From positions 1 through 23,911 of the forward strand of contig CALVLO010000003.1 of assembly GCA_944338265.1 (NCBI GenBank): DNA of 23,911 nt, in the 5' to 3' direction. This document shows positions 6,322 to 12,928 of this stretch, piece after piece. Both the position numbers and the translations under genes were made by a program. Each line of letters begins with the position of its first letter. The first letter of the stretch is position 1. Source of the stretch: an uncultured Clostridia bacterium (GTDB lineage Bacteria; Bacillota; Clostridia; Christensenellales; Borkfalkiaceae). The notes under the pieces are model-generated. The model was given only the letters and a program-made list of their open reading frames with translations, was not told the DNA's origin and made no database searches.

Positions 6322-7071
6322 GGCACCACCTCCCGATACAAGCCTATCCTATGCACGCCGCACAGCAAGTATGCAAACAAGCATCAATGGCGCTCCGCCA
6401 TCCCGCCCCCCTGTCTCCCTCTTTGAGGGAGGTGCCCCATAGGAGCGGTGGGAGTCCTCCTCTCCCGCCTAACCCCTTGCCTCCCTCTTTGAGGGTGAGC
6501 GGCGCGTAATGCGCATCAGCGCAGTGCGCTGTGCGCGCGCCGCAAACTAAGAAATCGCCATTTCAGTGGCGATTTCGTGCCCGCAGGCGGCACTCTACCT
6601 TGGTGCCGCCAAGAGGTGCCGTTGCCGCAACGCGGCAACGGCGGTTGGAGTTTGAGATAAGCGTGCCCCCACAACACAGTCGGCGGCACCACGATCTGTT
6701 CATGCCCCGCCGCAACCGCGGCGGGGGCATAAATAGATAAAGAAATCCTCCTATCTGTTCCGCCTTCTCTCATCACCTTAACGCAACTACGCTGCTTTAA
6801 GAAAAATAAGGCAGTTCATGCCCCGCCGCTCTCGCGGCGGGGCATGAACAAATAAAAAATCCCCCTGCCGCCGACCGCAAAGCGGTCGGCGACTTCCCAC
6901 TTAAAACAAGGTATTCAAGGGAGCATCACCATCCATCTCACGCCATCACCGCTCAGGCACTACCCGCCCCCCCTTAACGCTCCACAGGAGCTTTAAGGGG
7001 GGATACAGGGGGGACCAAGGGGAGATCGCCCCATCAGCGCGGCAGCGCCGCGCACCCCATTTTGCTTAGGC
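6322..7071. repeat. Gene-free zone packed with palindromes
   Basis: No credible gene is visible in this ~750 bp. It holds a series of perfect or near-perfect hairpins: 6499-6543 (8-bp arms GCGGCGCG), 6551-6576 (10 bp, GAAATCGCCA), 6586-6610 (8 bp, GGCGGCAC), 6618-6642 (10 bp, GCCGTTGCCG), 6702-6730 (about 12 bp), 6814-6849 (16 bp), 6870-6890 (9 bp, GCCGACCGC) and 6968-7002 (10+5 bp, CCCCCCTTAA). CTCCCTCTTTGAGGG is present twice (6415-6429, 6481-6495). The hairpins at 6702 and 6814 share the TTCATGCCCCGCCGC arm. The zone looks like an accumulation of small non-coding palindromic elements. Spacings are irregular and there are no CRISPR-like repeats. Confidence 0.7.
6814..6849. repeat. 16-bp perfect hairpin, stronger member of a two-copy family
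   Basis: GTTCATGCCCCGCCGC (6814-6829), TCTC loop, GCGGCGGGGCATGAAC (6834-6849). A related copy at about 6699-6730 has the loop AACC and one extra G in the 3' arm. Each is followed by an A/T-rich stretch, so they could act as terminators, but they do not follow a gene. Confidence 0.6.
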
Positions 7072-7103
7072 AAAAAAATACCCCGCTCTGCACGAGCGGG
7101 ATA
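7072..7103 (-). terminator. Terminator of yajC
   Basis: Minus-strand stem CCCGCTC / GAGCGGG with a GTGCA loop, extended by flanking A/T pairs, then seven consecutive T (7072-7078). It lies about 16 nt beyond the yajC stop. Confidence 0.8.
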
Positions 7104-7119
7104 CAATCTTCTTAAAATG

Positions 7120-7626
7120 TTACTCCGTTTTTTCCTCTTCGGCGGCAGGCGCATCGTCCTCTGCGGGCGCTTGAACGGCTTCGTCTTGCGCGGCTTCGTC
7201 GGCATCGGCAGGTTCCTCGCCGTGCTTTGCCGCCTCTTTTGCCTCTTTCTCCGCCTCTTTTTCTGCCTTGCGGCGCGCTTCTGCTTCCTCGCGGGCGATC
7301 TGCGTGGGACCCTTCGCATCCGTCTGCGCAATGAGCTCCTTATCCATCTTCACCCAAGATTTGCCCGAGCCTTCACTGCCCGTCTCGATGATCACGGTAT
7401 TATCGTCGCACACTTCCACGACGATGCCGCAGATGCCGCCCGCCGTTTTGACCTTATGCCCGGGGCGGATGGCTTCGAGCTGCTCGATATATTCCTTTTG
7501 ACGCTGCTTGTTCTTCCTGCCCGATAAAAACATCCAAATGATAAAGCCAACGATGATCACGCCGACAAGGACCCAAAGCACGATATTGCTCGTATTGCCC
7601 CCGTCTGCCAACAACGAATAGACCAT
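7120..7626 (-). CDS. yajC: YajC, Sec translocon accessory protein with long charged tail
   Basis: A 168-residue YajC homologue. One TM spans about residues 15-36, preceded by a short external N-terminus and followed by a basic stretch (GRKNKQRQKEY). The conserved cytoplasmic core includes QLEAIRPGHKVKTAGGICG and VVEVCDDNTVIIETG. YajC associates with SecDF at the translocon. Bacterial YajC is usually about 90-120 residues; here about 60 extra residues form an Ala/Glu/Lys-rich tail that is probably helical or disordered. AAGGAGAGAAGTATG marks the start, a TTGCCA-17-TATGAT promoter lies upstream and a terminator follows, so this may be a monocistronic unit despite sitting after tgt on the same strand. 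Confidence 0.93.
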   Translation of the reverse strand: MVYSLLADGGNTSNIVLWVLVGVIIVGFIIWMFLSGRKNKQRQKEYIEQLEAIRPGHKVKTAGGICGIVVEVCDDNTVIIETGSEGSGKSWVKMDKELIAQTDAKGPTQIAREEAEARRKAEKEAEKEAKEAAKHGEEPADADEAAQDEAVQAPAEDDAPAAEEEKTE

Positions 7627-7659
7627 ACTTCTCTCCTTTTACAACCAAGTTGCCCAACT

Positions 7660-7688
7660 ATCATACATGTTTTTGCACGGTTTGGCAA
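7660..7688 (-). promoter_or_regulatory. Promoter of yajC
   Basis: Minus-strand TTGCCA (7683-7688), 17-nt spacer, TATGAT (7660-7665), about 34 nt upstream of the yajC ATG, in the tgt-yajC gap. Confidence 0.6.
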
Positions 7689-7741
7689 GCATTTTTTCCC
7701 ATTTTTTCCCAATTCACGAAAATTTTACAAAGAAGGGGCGC

Positions 7742-8869
7742 TCATGCACCCCCTTCCGCCTGTTTCCGATAAAATTCGCGCACGAAGTCCTTCACATACC
7801 CGCCGAGGATGCTCTCCCGCAGCCCCCGCATGAGCGTATGCAGATAGGCGATATTGTGAAGGGAGAGCAGCATACCGCCCGCCATCTCCCCGACGTTGAC
7901 AAGATGGCGCAGATACGCCTTGGTATAGTTGCGGCAGCAGTAGCAATCGCACTCCGGATCGAGCGGGGTAAAGTCCTCTTTATATTTTCCGTTGCGGACG
8001 ACGACTTTGCCGCGGGAGGTGAGCGCCGTCCCGTTGCGCGCCACGCGGGTGGCGAGCACGCAATCGAACATATCCACGCCGCGCAGCACGCCCTCGACGA
8101 GGCAGTCGGGCGAGCCGACGCCCATCAGATAGCGCGGCACATCCTCGGGCAGAACGGGGCGAAGCTTTTCGAGCATCTCGTACATGAGCGGCTTGGGCTC
8201 GCCCACCGAGAGACCGCCGATGGCAATACCATGTCTGACATAGGGCATGCAGCGGCGCACGCTTTCGAGGCGGAGATCCTCGTAAAAGTTGCCCTGCACG
8301 ATGGGAAAAAGCGCCTGCTGCGGGCGGTCGTGCGCGGCATAGCAGCGCTCGAGCCAGCGCCCCGTGCGCTCCATCGCCGCCTTCGCCTGCTCGTAGGTAT
8401 AGCCGTACTCCGAACACTCATCGAACGCCATCATGATGTCCGAACCGAGATTGTGCTGGATCTTCATCGCCAGCTCGGGCGTAAAGGTGTGGTAGCTCCC
8501 GTCTACATGGGAAGAAAAGGTGACGCCGTTCTCGCCGATCTTATTGAGCGACGAGAGCGAAAACACCTGAAAGCCGCCGCTGTCCGTGAGGATGGGCCTA
8601 TCCCAATTCATGAACTTGTGCAGCCCGCCCGCGCGGGCGATGAGCTCGTCGCCGGGGCGCATGTATAAGTGATAGGTGTTGGAGAGGATGATCTGCGAAC
8701 CGACCTCTTTGAGGTCTTTGGGGAGCATGCCCTTGACCGTCGCCTGCGTGCCGACGGGCATATAGACGGGCGTTAAAATATCGCCGTGCGGCGTATGAAA
8801 CACACCCGCCCGCGCCCCCGTCTCGGGATCGACTTTTTGAAGTTCAAAAGAAAAGTATTCGTTATTCAT
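7742..8869 (-). CDS. tgt: Queuine tRNA-ribosyltransferase (tRNA-guanine transglycosylase)
   Basis: A 375-residue Tgt. It exchanges guanine 34 in the wobble position of GUN-anticodon tRNAs for preQ1, the entry to queuosine. Visible motifs: LTDSGGFQVFSL with the active-site Asp96; Asp150 in MMAFDEC; PIVQGN; the nucleophile Asp269 in MFDCVLATRVARNG; and the zinc ligands Cys307, Cys309, Cys312 and His338 (CDCYCC...SLHN). Length is standard. A GAGG precedes the ATG at 8869. queA, the next enzyme of the pathway, lies upstream on the same strand but is separated by a DUF559 gene and a palindromic element, so the usual queA-tgt coupling is broken here. Confidence 0.97.
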   Translation of the reverse strand: MNNEYFSFELQKVDPETGARAGVFHTPHGDILTPVYMPVGTQATVKGMLPKDLKEVGSQIILSNTYHLYMRPGDELIARAGGLHKFMNWDRPILTDSGGFQVFSLSSLNKIGENGVTFSSHVDGSYHTFTPELAMKIQHNLGSDIMMAFDECSEYGYTYEQAKAAMERTGRWLERCYAAHDRPQQALFPIVQGNFYEDLRLESVRRCMPYVRHGIAIGGLSVGEPKPLMYEMLEKLRPVLPEDVPRYLMGVGSPDCLVEGVLRGVDMFDCVLATRVARNGTALTSRGKVVVRNGKYKEDFTPLDPECDCYCCRNYTKAYLRHLVNVGEMAGGMLLSLHNIAYLHTLMRGLRESILGGYVKDFVREFYRKQAEGGA

Positions 8870-8904
8870 AAAACTGCCTCATGATAATGCTTTCGATTTG
8901 AATA

Positions 8905-9023
8905 AACGGCTTCCCCTTGGGGGGAAGCTCCGCCGAAGGCGGTGATGAGGGGTGCAACGATCCCCTCATCCGTCTGCTCCGCAGCCACCTTCCCCCAAAG
9001 GGGGAAGGCTTCCTCAACGGCTT
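8905..9023. repeat. Compound palindromic element with a possible 8-bp duplication
   Basis: Five hairpins follow one another: GCTTCCCC/GGGGAAGC (8909-8928), CCGCC/GGCGG (8930-8942), GATGAGGGG/CCCCTCATC (8944-8970), CTGC/GCAG (8974-8984) and CCTTCCCCC/GGGGGAAGG (8988-9008). The outer hairpins resemble each other. AACGGCTT occurs at 8905-8912 and 9016-9023, which could be a target-site duplication although the fit to the hairpin borders is not exact. It resembles non-autonomous palindromic (MITE- or REP-like) elements; it has no coding capacity. Confidence 0.6.
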
Positions 9024-9379
9024 TCTTTCCGTTGGGTTATATGATTGAGAATATCCAAACATACCCCGCGGAAATTCTCGTAAATCTGTAAATTAGAGTA
9101 CCGAAGAACGCAAATCCCGCGTTCTGATAAGTACTCATCTCTCGCGCGATCGTATTGTTCGCCTTCCTCGCTGTAATGCTGGCTGCCATCTAATTCAATC
9201 GCAAGTTTTGCGGCGGCACAATAAAAATCCAAAATATAACACCCGACGACCTTCTGCCTGCATACGGTTTCGGGAAGATTTTTTAAAAAATCATACCAAA
9301 GATGGCGCTCTTCTTTGGTCATGTTCTTTCGAAGCGTGCGGGAAAGCCCCGTTAATGCACTATTCTTATTTTTTGTCAT
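9014..9379 (-). CDS. DUF559 / Vsr-like endonuclease-fold protein
   Basis: A 121-residue DUF559 protein. It shows the usual order: LSRTLRKNMTKEERHLWYDFLKN, CRQKVVGCYILDFYC, KLAIELDGSQHY, RARDEYLSERGICVLRYSN. The Asp in ILDFYC and the Glu/Asp in ELDGSQH correspond to the catalytic residues of the PD-(D/E)xK-like fold shared with very-short-patch repair nucleases. The substrate and role of this family are not established. The start used is the ATG at 9377-9379; a TTG two codons upstream is possible, and no clear Shine-Dalgarno is visible. Base composition is A+T richer than its neighbours, and it sits between queA and tgt, which are normally adjacent, so it looks like an insertion. Its 3' end abuts the palindromic element. 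Confidence 0.88.
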   Translation of the reverse strand: MTKNKNSALTGLSRTLRKNMTKEERHLWYDFLKNLPETVCRQKVVGCYILDFYCAAAKLAIELDGSQHYSEEGEQYDRARDEYLSERGICVLRYSNLQIYENFRGVCLDILNHITQRKESR

Positions 9380-9408
9380 ATTCAATCATGGAAGCGATTG
9401 CGAAGGTT

Positions 9409-9435
9409 ATAAAATGAGCAGCCGTCTCATTTTAT
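9409..9435. terminator. Palindrome after queA / before the DUF559 gene
   Basis: ATAAAATGAG (9409-9418), CAGCCGT loop, CTCATTTTAT (9426-9435), a perfect 10-bp stem ending in A/T pairs on both sides. It lies about 100 bp beyond the queA stop and could be a weak bidirectional terminator. It is too A/T-rich for high confidence. Confidence 0.4.
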
Positions 9436-9453
9436 AAACGAGCAAGGGCAGGA

Positions 9454-9512
9454 GAGTGCGCAAACGACGACGGGAGCGTACCAAAACGTACGTGACCGAG
9501 GAGTGCGCAAAC
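9454..9512. repeat. Short direct repeat in the queA-DUF559 gap
   Basis: GAGTGCGCAAAC occurs at 9454-9465 and 9501-9512, 47 bp apart, in the gap that otherwise contains no gene. CGTAC is repeated between them. Confidence 0.5.
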
Positions 9513-9532
9513 TCGACGAACGTTTGCGAAGT

Positions 9533-10555
9533 TTAGAGGATGAGACAAGCGTCGCCGAAGGAAAAGAAACGATACCCCTCCCCCACCGCCACCCCGTAAA
9601 CGCGCAGCATCTCCTCGCGCGAACAGAGCGCGGAGACGAGCATCAATAGCGTGCTCTCGGGCAGGTGGAAATTGGTAATCAGCGCGTCCACGCACTTGAA
9701 CCGATAAGGCGGATAGATAAAGATCTCGGTGTTCCCCTTGCAGGGGCGGAGGAAGCCGTTTTCGTCCGCCACCGTTTCCACCGTGCGCACGGAAGTCGTG
9801 CCCACGCAGATAACGCGCCGCCCCTCCCGCTTGGCGCGGTTGATGGTCTCCGCCGCCGCCTCGCTCACCTCGTAATATTCGCTGTGCATCTTATGGTCGA
9901 GCACGTTCTCTTCCTTCACGGGGCGGAAGGTCCCCAAGCCCACATGCAGCAGCACTTCGGCGATCTCCACGCCCATCCCGCGGATGCGCTCCAACAGCTC
10001 GGGCGTGAAGTGCAGCCCCGCAGTGGGCGCAGCCGCCGAGCCGTTCTCGCGGGAGTACACCGTCTGATAGCGCTCGGGATCGGAAAGCTTTTGGTGGATA
10101 TAGGGCGGGAGCGGCATCGTCCCCGCGCGGGAGAGCACATCCTCAAAGGTGCCCTTGTAAAAAAAGCGGACGTGGCGCTCGCCCGAATCGGTGACGCCCG
10201 TGATCTCAAGCGAGAGCTCGCCGTTTACGGTGAGCTTGGTGCCGACGCGGCACTTCCTCCCGGGGCGCACCAAAACCTCCCAATCATCGAGATCGAGCCT
10301 CTTCAAGAGCAGCACTTCGACGGCGCCGCCGTGCGTGGTGTGCGCATACAGTCGCGCGGGCAGCACCCGCGTGCGATTGACGACGAGCACGTCGCCCGCT
10401 CTCAGATAGTCCGTGATCTCGCGGAAAATGCGGTGTTCGATCTCCTTGGTATCGCGGTGATAGACCAAGAGACGGGAACTGTCGCGCGGCTCCGCAGGCG
10501 TCTGCGCGATCAGCGCCTCGGGGAGATCGTACCAAAAATCAGATTTTTTCAGCAT
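9533..10555 (-). CDS. queA: S-adenosylmethionine:tRNA ribosyltransferase-isomerase
   Basis: A 340-residue QueA. It transfers and isomerises the ribosyl moiety of SAM onto preQ1-modified tRNA to make epoxyqueuosine, the step after Tgt. Family motifs are present in order: LIAQTPAEPRDSSRLLVYHR near the N-terminus, VVNRTRVLPARLY, PTAGLHFTPELLERI (about 176-190), HVGLGTFRPV, and the C-terminal FHLPESTLLMLVSALC and GDACLIL ending. Length is normal. The gene begins 12 nt after ruvB on the same strand with only a weak ribosome binding site, so it is probably the last gene of a ruvC-ruvA-ruvB-queA unit, an association common in Firmicutes. Confidence 0.96.
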   Translation of the reverse strand: MLKKSDFWYDLPEALIAQTPAEPRDSSRLLVYHRDTKEIEHRIFREITDYLRAGDVLVVNRTRVLPARLYAHTTHGGAVEVLLLKRLDLDDWEVLVRPGRKCRVGTKLTVNGELSLEITGVTDSGERHVRFFYKGTFEDVLSRAGTMPLPPYIHQKLSDPERYQTVYSRENGSAAAPTAGLHFTPELLERIRGMGVEIAEVLLHVGLGTFRPVKEENVLDHKMHSEYYEVSEAAAETINRAKREGRRVICVGTTSVRTVETVADENGFLRPCKGNTEIFIYPPYRFKCVDALITNFHLPESTLLMLVSALCSREEMLRVYGVAVGEGYRFFSFGDACLIL

Positions 10556-10567
10556 ACCATGTCCGCC

Positions 10568-11608
10568 TTAGTCGTCAAAAACAGAGAGCTGCGCCTTCGC
10601 CGACGCGGGCAGCCTGACCCCCATATGCTCGTAACCGCCTTTGAGGCACACCCTGCCCCGCGGCGTGCGGGCGATGAAGCCGAGCTGCATCAGATAGGGC
10701 TCGTACACATCCTCGATGGTGTTCACATCCTCGTTGATGGTGGCGGCGATGGTATCCAATCCCGCCGGTCCGCCGTTGAACTTATGGATGAGCGCGCGCA
10801 GGAGATTGCGGTCCGTCTCGTCCAGCCCCAGCTCGTCGATCTCCATCTTCGCAAGCGCATGGCTGGCGTCCTCTTTGGTGACGGCGTGGCTCCCCGCAAC
10901 GGCGGAGAAGTCACGCACGCGCTTTAAGAGGCGGTTTGCGATGCGCGGCGTGCCGCGGGAGCGGCGGGCGATCTCGTAGGCGCCCTCCTCCTCGATGGCA
11001 ATGCCGAGCGTGCGGGCAGAACGCGCCACAATGCGCCTGAGCTCTTCGGGCGTGTACATATCGAGGCGGCACATGATGCCGAAGCGATCGCGCAGGGGCG
11101 AAGAGAGCATGCCCGCGCGCGTCGTCGCGCCGATGAGCGTGAATTTTTTTAGGGAAAAGCGAATATTGCGCGCCGAGGGCCCCTTTCCCACGATGATATC
11201 GAGCGCGTAATCCTCCATCGCGGAATAGAGGATCTCCTCCACGGCGTGATTGAGGCGGTGGATCTCGTCGATGAACAGAACGTCGCCCTCGTTGAGGTTG
11301 GTTAGGATGGCGGCAAGATCGCCCGAACGCTCGATGGCGGGCCCGCTCGTGAGCTTGATCTGCGTGCCCATCGTGTTCGCGATGATGTGTGCGAGCGTCG
11401 TCTTCCCGAGCCCGGGAGGCCCGTACAGAAGGACGTGATCGAGCGCCTCGCCGCGCTTTTTCGCCGCAGACATATACACGGAGAGGTTTTCCTTCACCTT
11501 ATCCTGCCCGACGTACTCTTCGAGCGACTTGGGGCGCAGGACGTTCTCCTCCGCGTCGTATTCTCCCTTGCTGCTCGAAAGCAGCCTCTCTTCTCCGAAT
11601 TCGTCCAT
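10568..11608 (-). CDS. ruvB: RuvB, Holliday junction branch-migration ATPase
   Basis: A 346-residue RuvB. It forms hexameric AAA+ rings that pump DNA through the RuvA-bound Holliday junction. Seen here: the N-terminal LRPKSLEEYVGQDKVKENL; Walker A GPPGLGKT (63-70); Walker B VLFIDEIHRL (about 112-121); sensor-type GATTRAGMLSSPLRDRFG; and the winged-helix C-terminus with GGPAGLDTIAATI and EPYLMQLGFIARTPRGR. AGAGGA about 7 nt before the ATG sits in the end of ruvA, and the two genes are separated by a single nucleotide (ruvA stop TGA, then ATG), indicating coupling. Confidence 0.97.
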   Translation of the reverse strand: MDEFGEERLLSSSKGEYDAEENVLRPKSLEEYVGQDKVKENLSVYMSAAKKRGEALDHVLLYGPPGLGKTTLAHIIANTMGTQIKLTSGPAIERSGDLAAILTNLNEGDVLFIDEIHRLNHAVEEILYSAMEDYALDIIVGKGPSARNIRFSLKKFTLIGATTRAGMLSSPLRDRFGIMCRLDMYTPEELRRIVARSARTLGIAIEEEGAYEIARRSRGTPRIANRLLKRVRDFSAVAGSHAVTKEDASHALAKMEIDELGLDETDRNLLRALIHKFNGGPAGLDTIAATINEDVNTIEDVYEPYLMQLGFIARTPRGRVCLKGGYEHMGVRLPASAKAQLSVFDD

Positions 11609-11609
11609 A

Positions 11610-12215
11610 TCACATTCCTCTTAAAGCGATGCCGATGATCTCTTCGACCGCCGTTGCCCCTGCCGCCTTGGCGCGTTCGACGGCGCGCGCGCTCTCCTGT
11701 TTTGTAAAGCCCAAATTCATGAGCGCGGCAACGGCATCGTCATCCTCCTGCGATTTCGGCGCCGCGGGCACGGACATGCCCCCCTCCGAAGTGCCAAGGA
11801 TCTCATCCGCAGAGATCTTACCGTGCAGTTCCAAAACGATGCGCTCCGCCGTCTTTTTGCCCAGCCCCTTGACGGCGGTGAGCCGCTTGACGTCCGCCGT
11901 GTAGATGGCTTGGGTGAGGTCTGCGGGGCGCATGGAGGAGAGCGCCGCAATGGCGAGCTTTGCCCCCACGCCCTGCACGGATGTGAGGCGCAAAAAGAGC
12001 TCCTTTTCTTTGAGATCGGCAAAGCCGAAGAGGGCAATGCCCTGCTCGCTGACTTGCAGATAGGTATAGACCTCCCCCTCCTCGCCCTCGCGCACGCCGG
12101 AAAGTTTGGAGAACGCCGCCCCCGAACAGACGACCTCGTACCCCACGCCGTTTGCTTCGAGAATGACATATTCAGGCTGAAGCGACAGCACCCTGCCGCG
12201 CAGATAACCGATCAT
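11610..12215 (-). CDS. ruvA: RuvA, Holliday junction recognition subunit
   Basis: A 201-residue RuvA. The N-terminal OB-fold begins MIGYLRGRVLSLQPEYVILE and includes NGVGYEV; the central helix-hairpin-helix region includes LTSVQGVGAKLAIAALS and VKGLGKKTAERIVLEL; a flexible linker (about 138-155) leads to the C-terminal RuvB-binding domain (DDDAVAALMNLGFTKQESARAVERA). It binds four-way junctions as a tetramer and loads RuvB. The start is placed at the ATG followed by IGYLRG (12213-12215), with GAGG upstream; an upstream in-frame ATG would add an unlikely MNMLCEVF. A long palindrome lies between this gene and ruvC. Confidence 0.96.
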   Translation of the reverse strand: MIGYLRGRVLSLQPEYVILEANGVGYEVVCSGAAFSKLSGVREGEEGEVYTYLQVSEQGIALFGFADLKEKELFLRLTSVQGVGAKLAIAALSSMRPADLTQAIYTADVKRLTAVKGLGKKTAERIVLELHGKISADEILGTSEGGMSVPAAPKSQEDDDAVAALMNLGFTKQESARAVERAKAAGATAVEEIIGIALRGM

Positions 12216-12234
12216 AAAAACCTCACATAACATG

Positions 12235-12276
12235 TTCACACTTTTTTCCGCGTCAGTTCGCGGAAAAAAGTGTGAA
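12235..12276. repeat. 18-bp perfect palindrome between ruvC and ruvA
   Basis: TTCACACTTTTTTCCGCG (12235-12252) pairs without mismatch with CGCGGAAAAAAGTGTGAA (12259-12276) around a 6-nt loop. Because the A6/T6 tracts lie inside the stem, with A rather than U after the GC part in either direction, it does not match a standard terminator. Confidence 0.85.
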
Positions 12277-12280
12277 TATT

Positions 12281-12778
12281 TTATTTGATCCCGAACAATA
12301 CCCCGAAGCGGCTCGTAAAGGCATGGCAGAGCGCAACGCCCAGGGCATCCGCCGCGTCGTCCGGGCGGGGCGGCTTGGGAAGGCGCAAATGTGCCGCCAC
12401 CACGCGCTGCATCTGCCCCTTATCGGCGCCGCCATAGCCCGTGAGCGCCTGCTTGATCTGGTTGGGCGTATATTCGAAGATGCGCCCGCAGCGCTTGTTG
12501 CAGGTGAGCAGCATCACCCCGCGCGCCTGCGCAACGGCAATGCCCGTCGTCACGTTTTTGGAGAAAAAAAGCTCCTCCATCGCCGCCTCTTCGGGGCAAA
12601 ATTTATCGAAGAGCGCGTTCACGCCCTCTTCGAGGATACACAGCCGCACGGCGAGATTTTCGCCCGGCGGCGTTTTGACGACGCCGAAATCGACGGCGGA
12701 GCAGTTGCCACGGGCATCCTTTTCGATGACGCCGTAGCCCATTGTGCCGATGCCGGGATCGAGCCCGAGAATGATCAT
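12281..12778 (-). CDS. ruvC: RuvC, Holliday junction resolvase
   Basis: A 165-residue RuvC. The four catalytic acids of the RNase H-like fold are visible: Asp7 in ILGLDPGIGTMGYGV, Glu68 in AAMEELFFSKN, and Asp141 and Asp144 in PDDAADALGVALCHA. It nicks symmetrically across RuvA-bound junctions. First gene of the ruvC-ruvA-ruvB-queA group on the minus strand, although a strong palindrome separates it from ruvA. No Shine-Dalgarno precedes the ATG; the -10 box of a TTGACA-18-TAAAAT promoter ends only 6 nt before it, so the transcript probably begins at or next to the A of the ATG. No later start would retain Asp7. Confidence 0.96.
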   Translation of the reverse strand: MIILGLDPGIGTMGYGVIEKDARGNCSAVDFGVVKTPPGENLAVRLCILEEGVNALFDKFCPEEAAMEELFFSKNVTTGIAVAQARGVMLLTCNKRCGRIFEYTPNQIKQALTGYGGADKGQMQRVVAAHLRLPKPPRPDDAADALGVALCHAFTSRFGVLFGIK

Positions 12779-12784
12779 AGGTAT

Positions 12785-12814
12785 ATTTTACCGCAAAATG
12801 CGGCGCGCTGTCAA
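12785..12814 (-). promoter_or_regulatory. Promoter of ruvC (leaderless arrangement)
   Basis: Minus-strand TTGACA (12809-12814), 18-nt spacer, TAAAAT (12785-12790). The expected +1 coincides with the ruvC ATG at 12778. GC-rich inverted arms (12800-12808 and 12823-12832, one bulge) flank the -35. Confidence 0.6.
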
Positions 12815-12853
12815 TAAAAAAAGCGCCGCCGCCCGCCTGCCGCAAAAAAACAG

Positions 12854-12882
12854 TTGCGCTGCCCGCGAAAATATTGTATAAT
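12854..12882 (+). promoter_or_regulatory. Promoter of argH
   Basis: TTGCGC (12854-12859), 17-nt spacer, TATAAT (12877-12882), about 46 nt upstream of the argH ATG and divergent from the ruvC promoter. Confidence 0.65.
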
Positions 12883-12928
12883 TTCGGGAAAACAAGTTCT
12901 TTTTTAGTTGAGACGCAAGGAGAAAGAA

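Noticed and set aside
5788..6426. Plus-strand gene across the tandem duplication
   Set aside because: Opposite the hydrophobic membrane-protein gene, no SD, and its length is a by-product of the duplication.
6400..7071. CRISPR array
   Set aside because: There are many repeats and hairpins, but they differ in sequence, have no regular spacing, and no cas genes are nearby.
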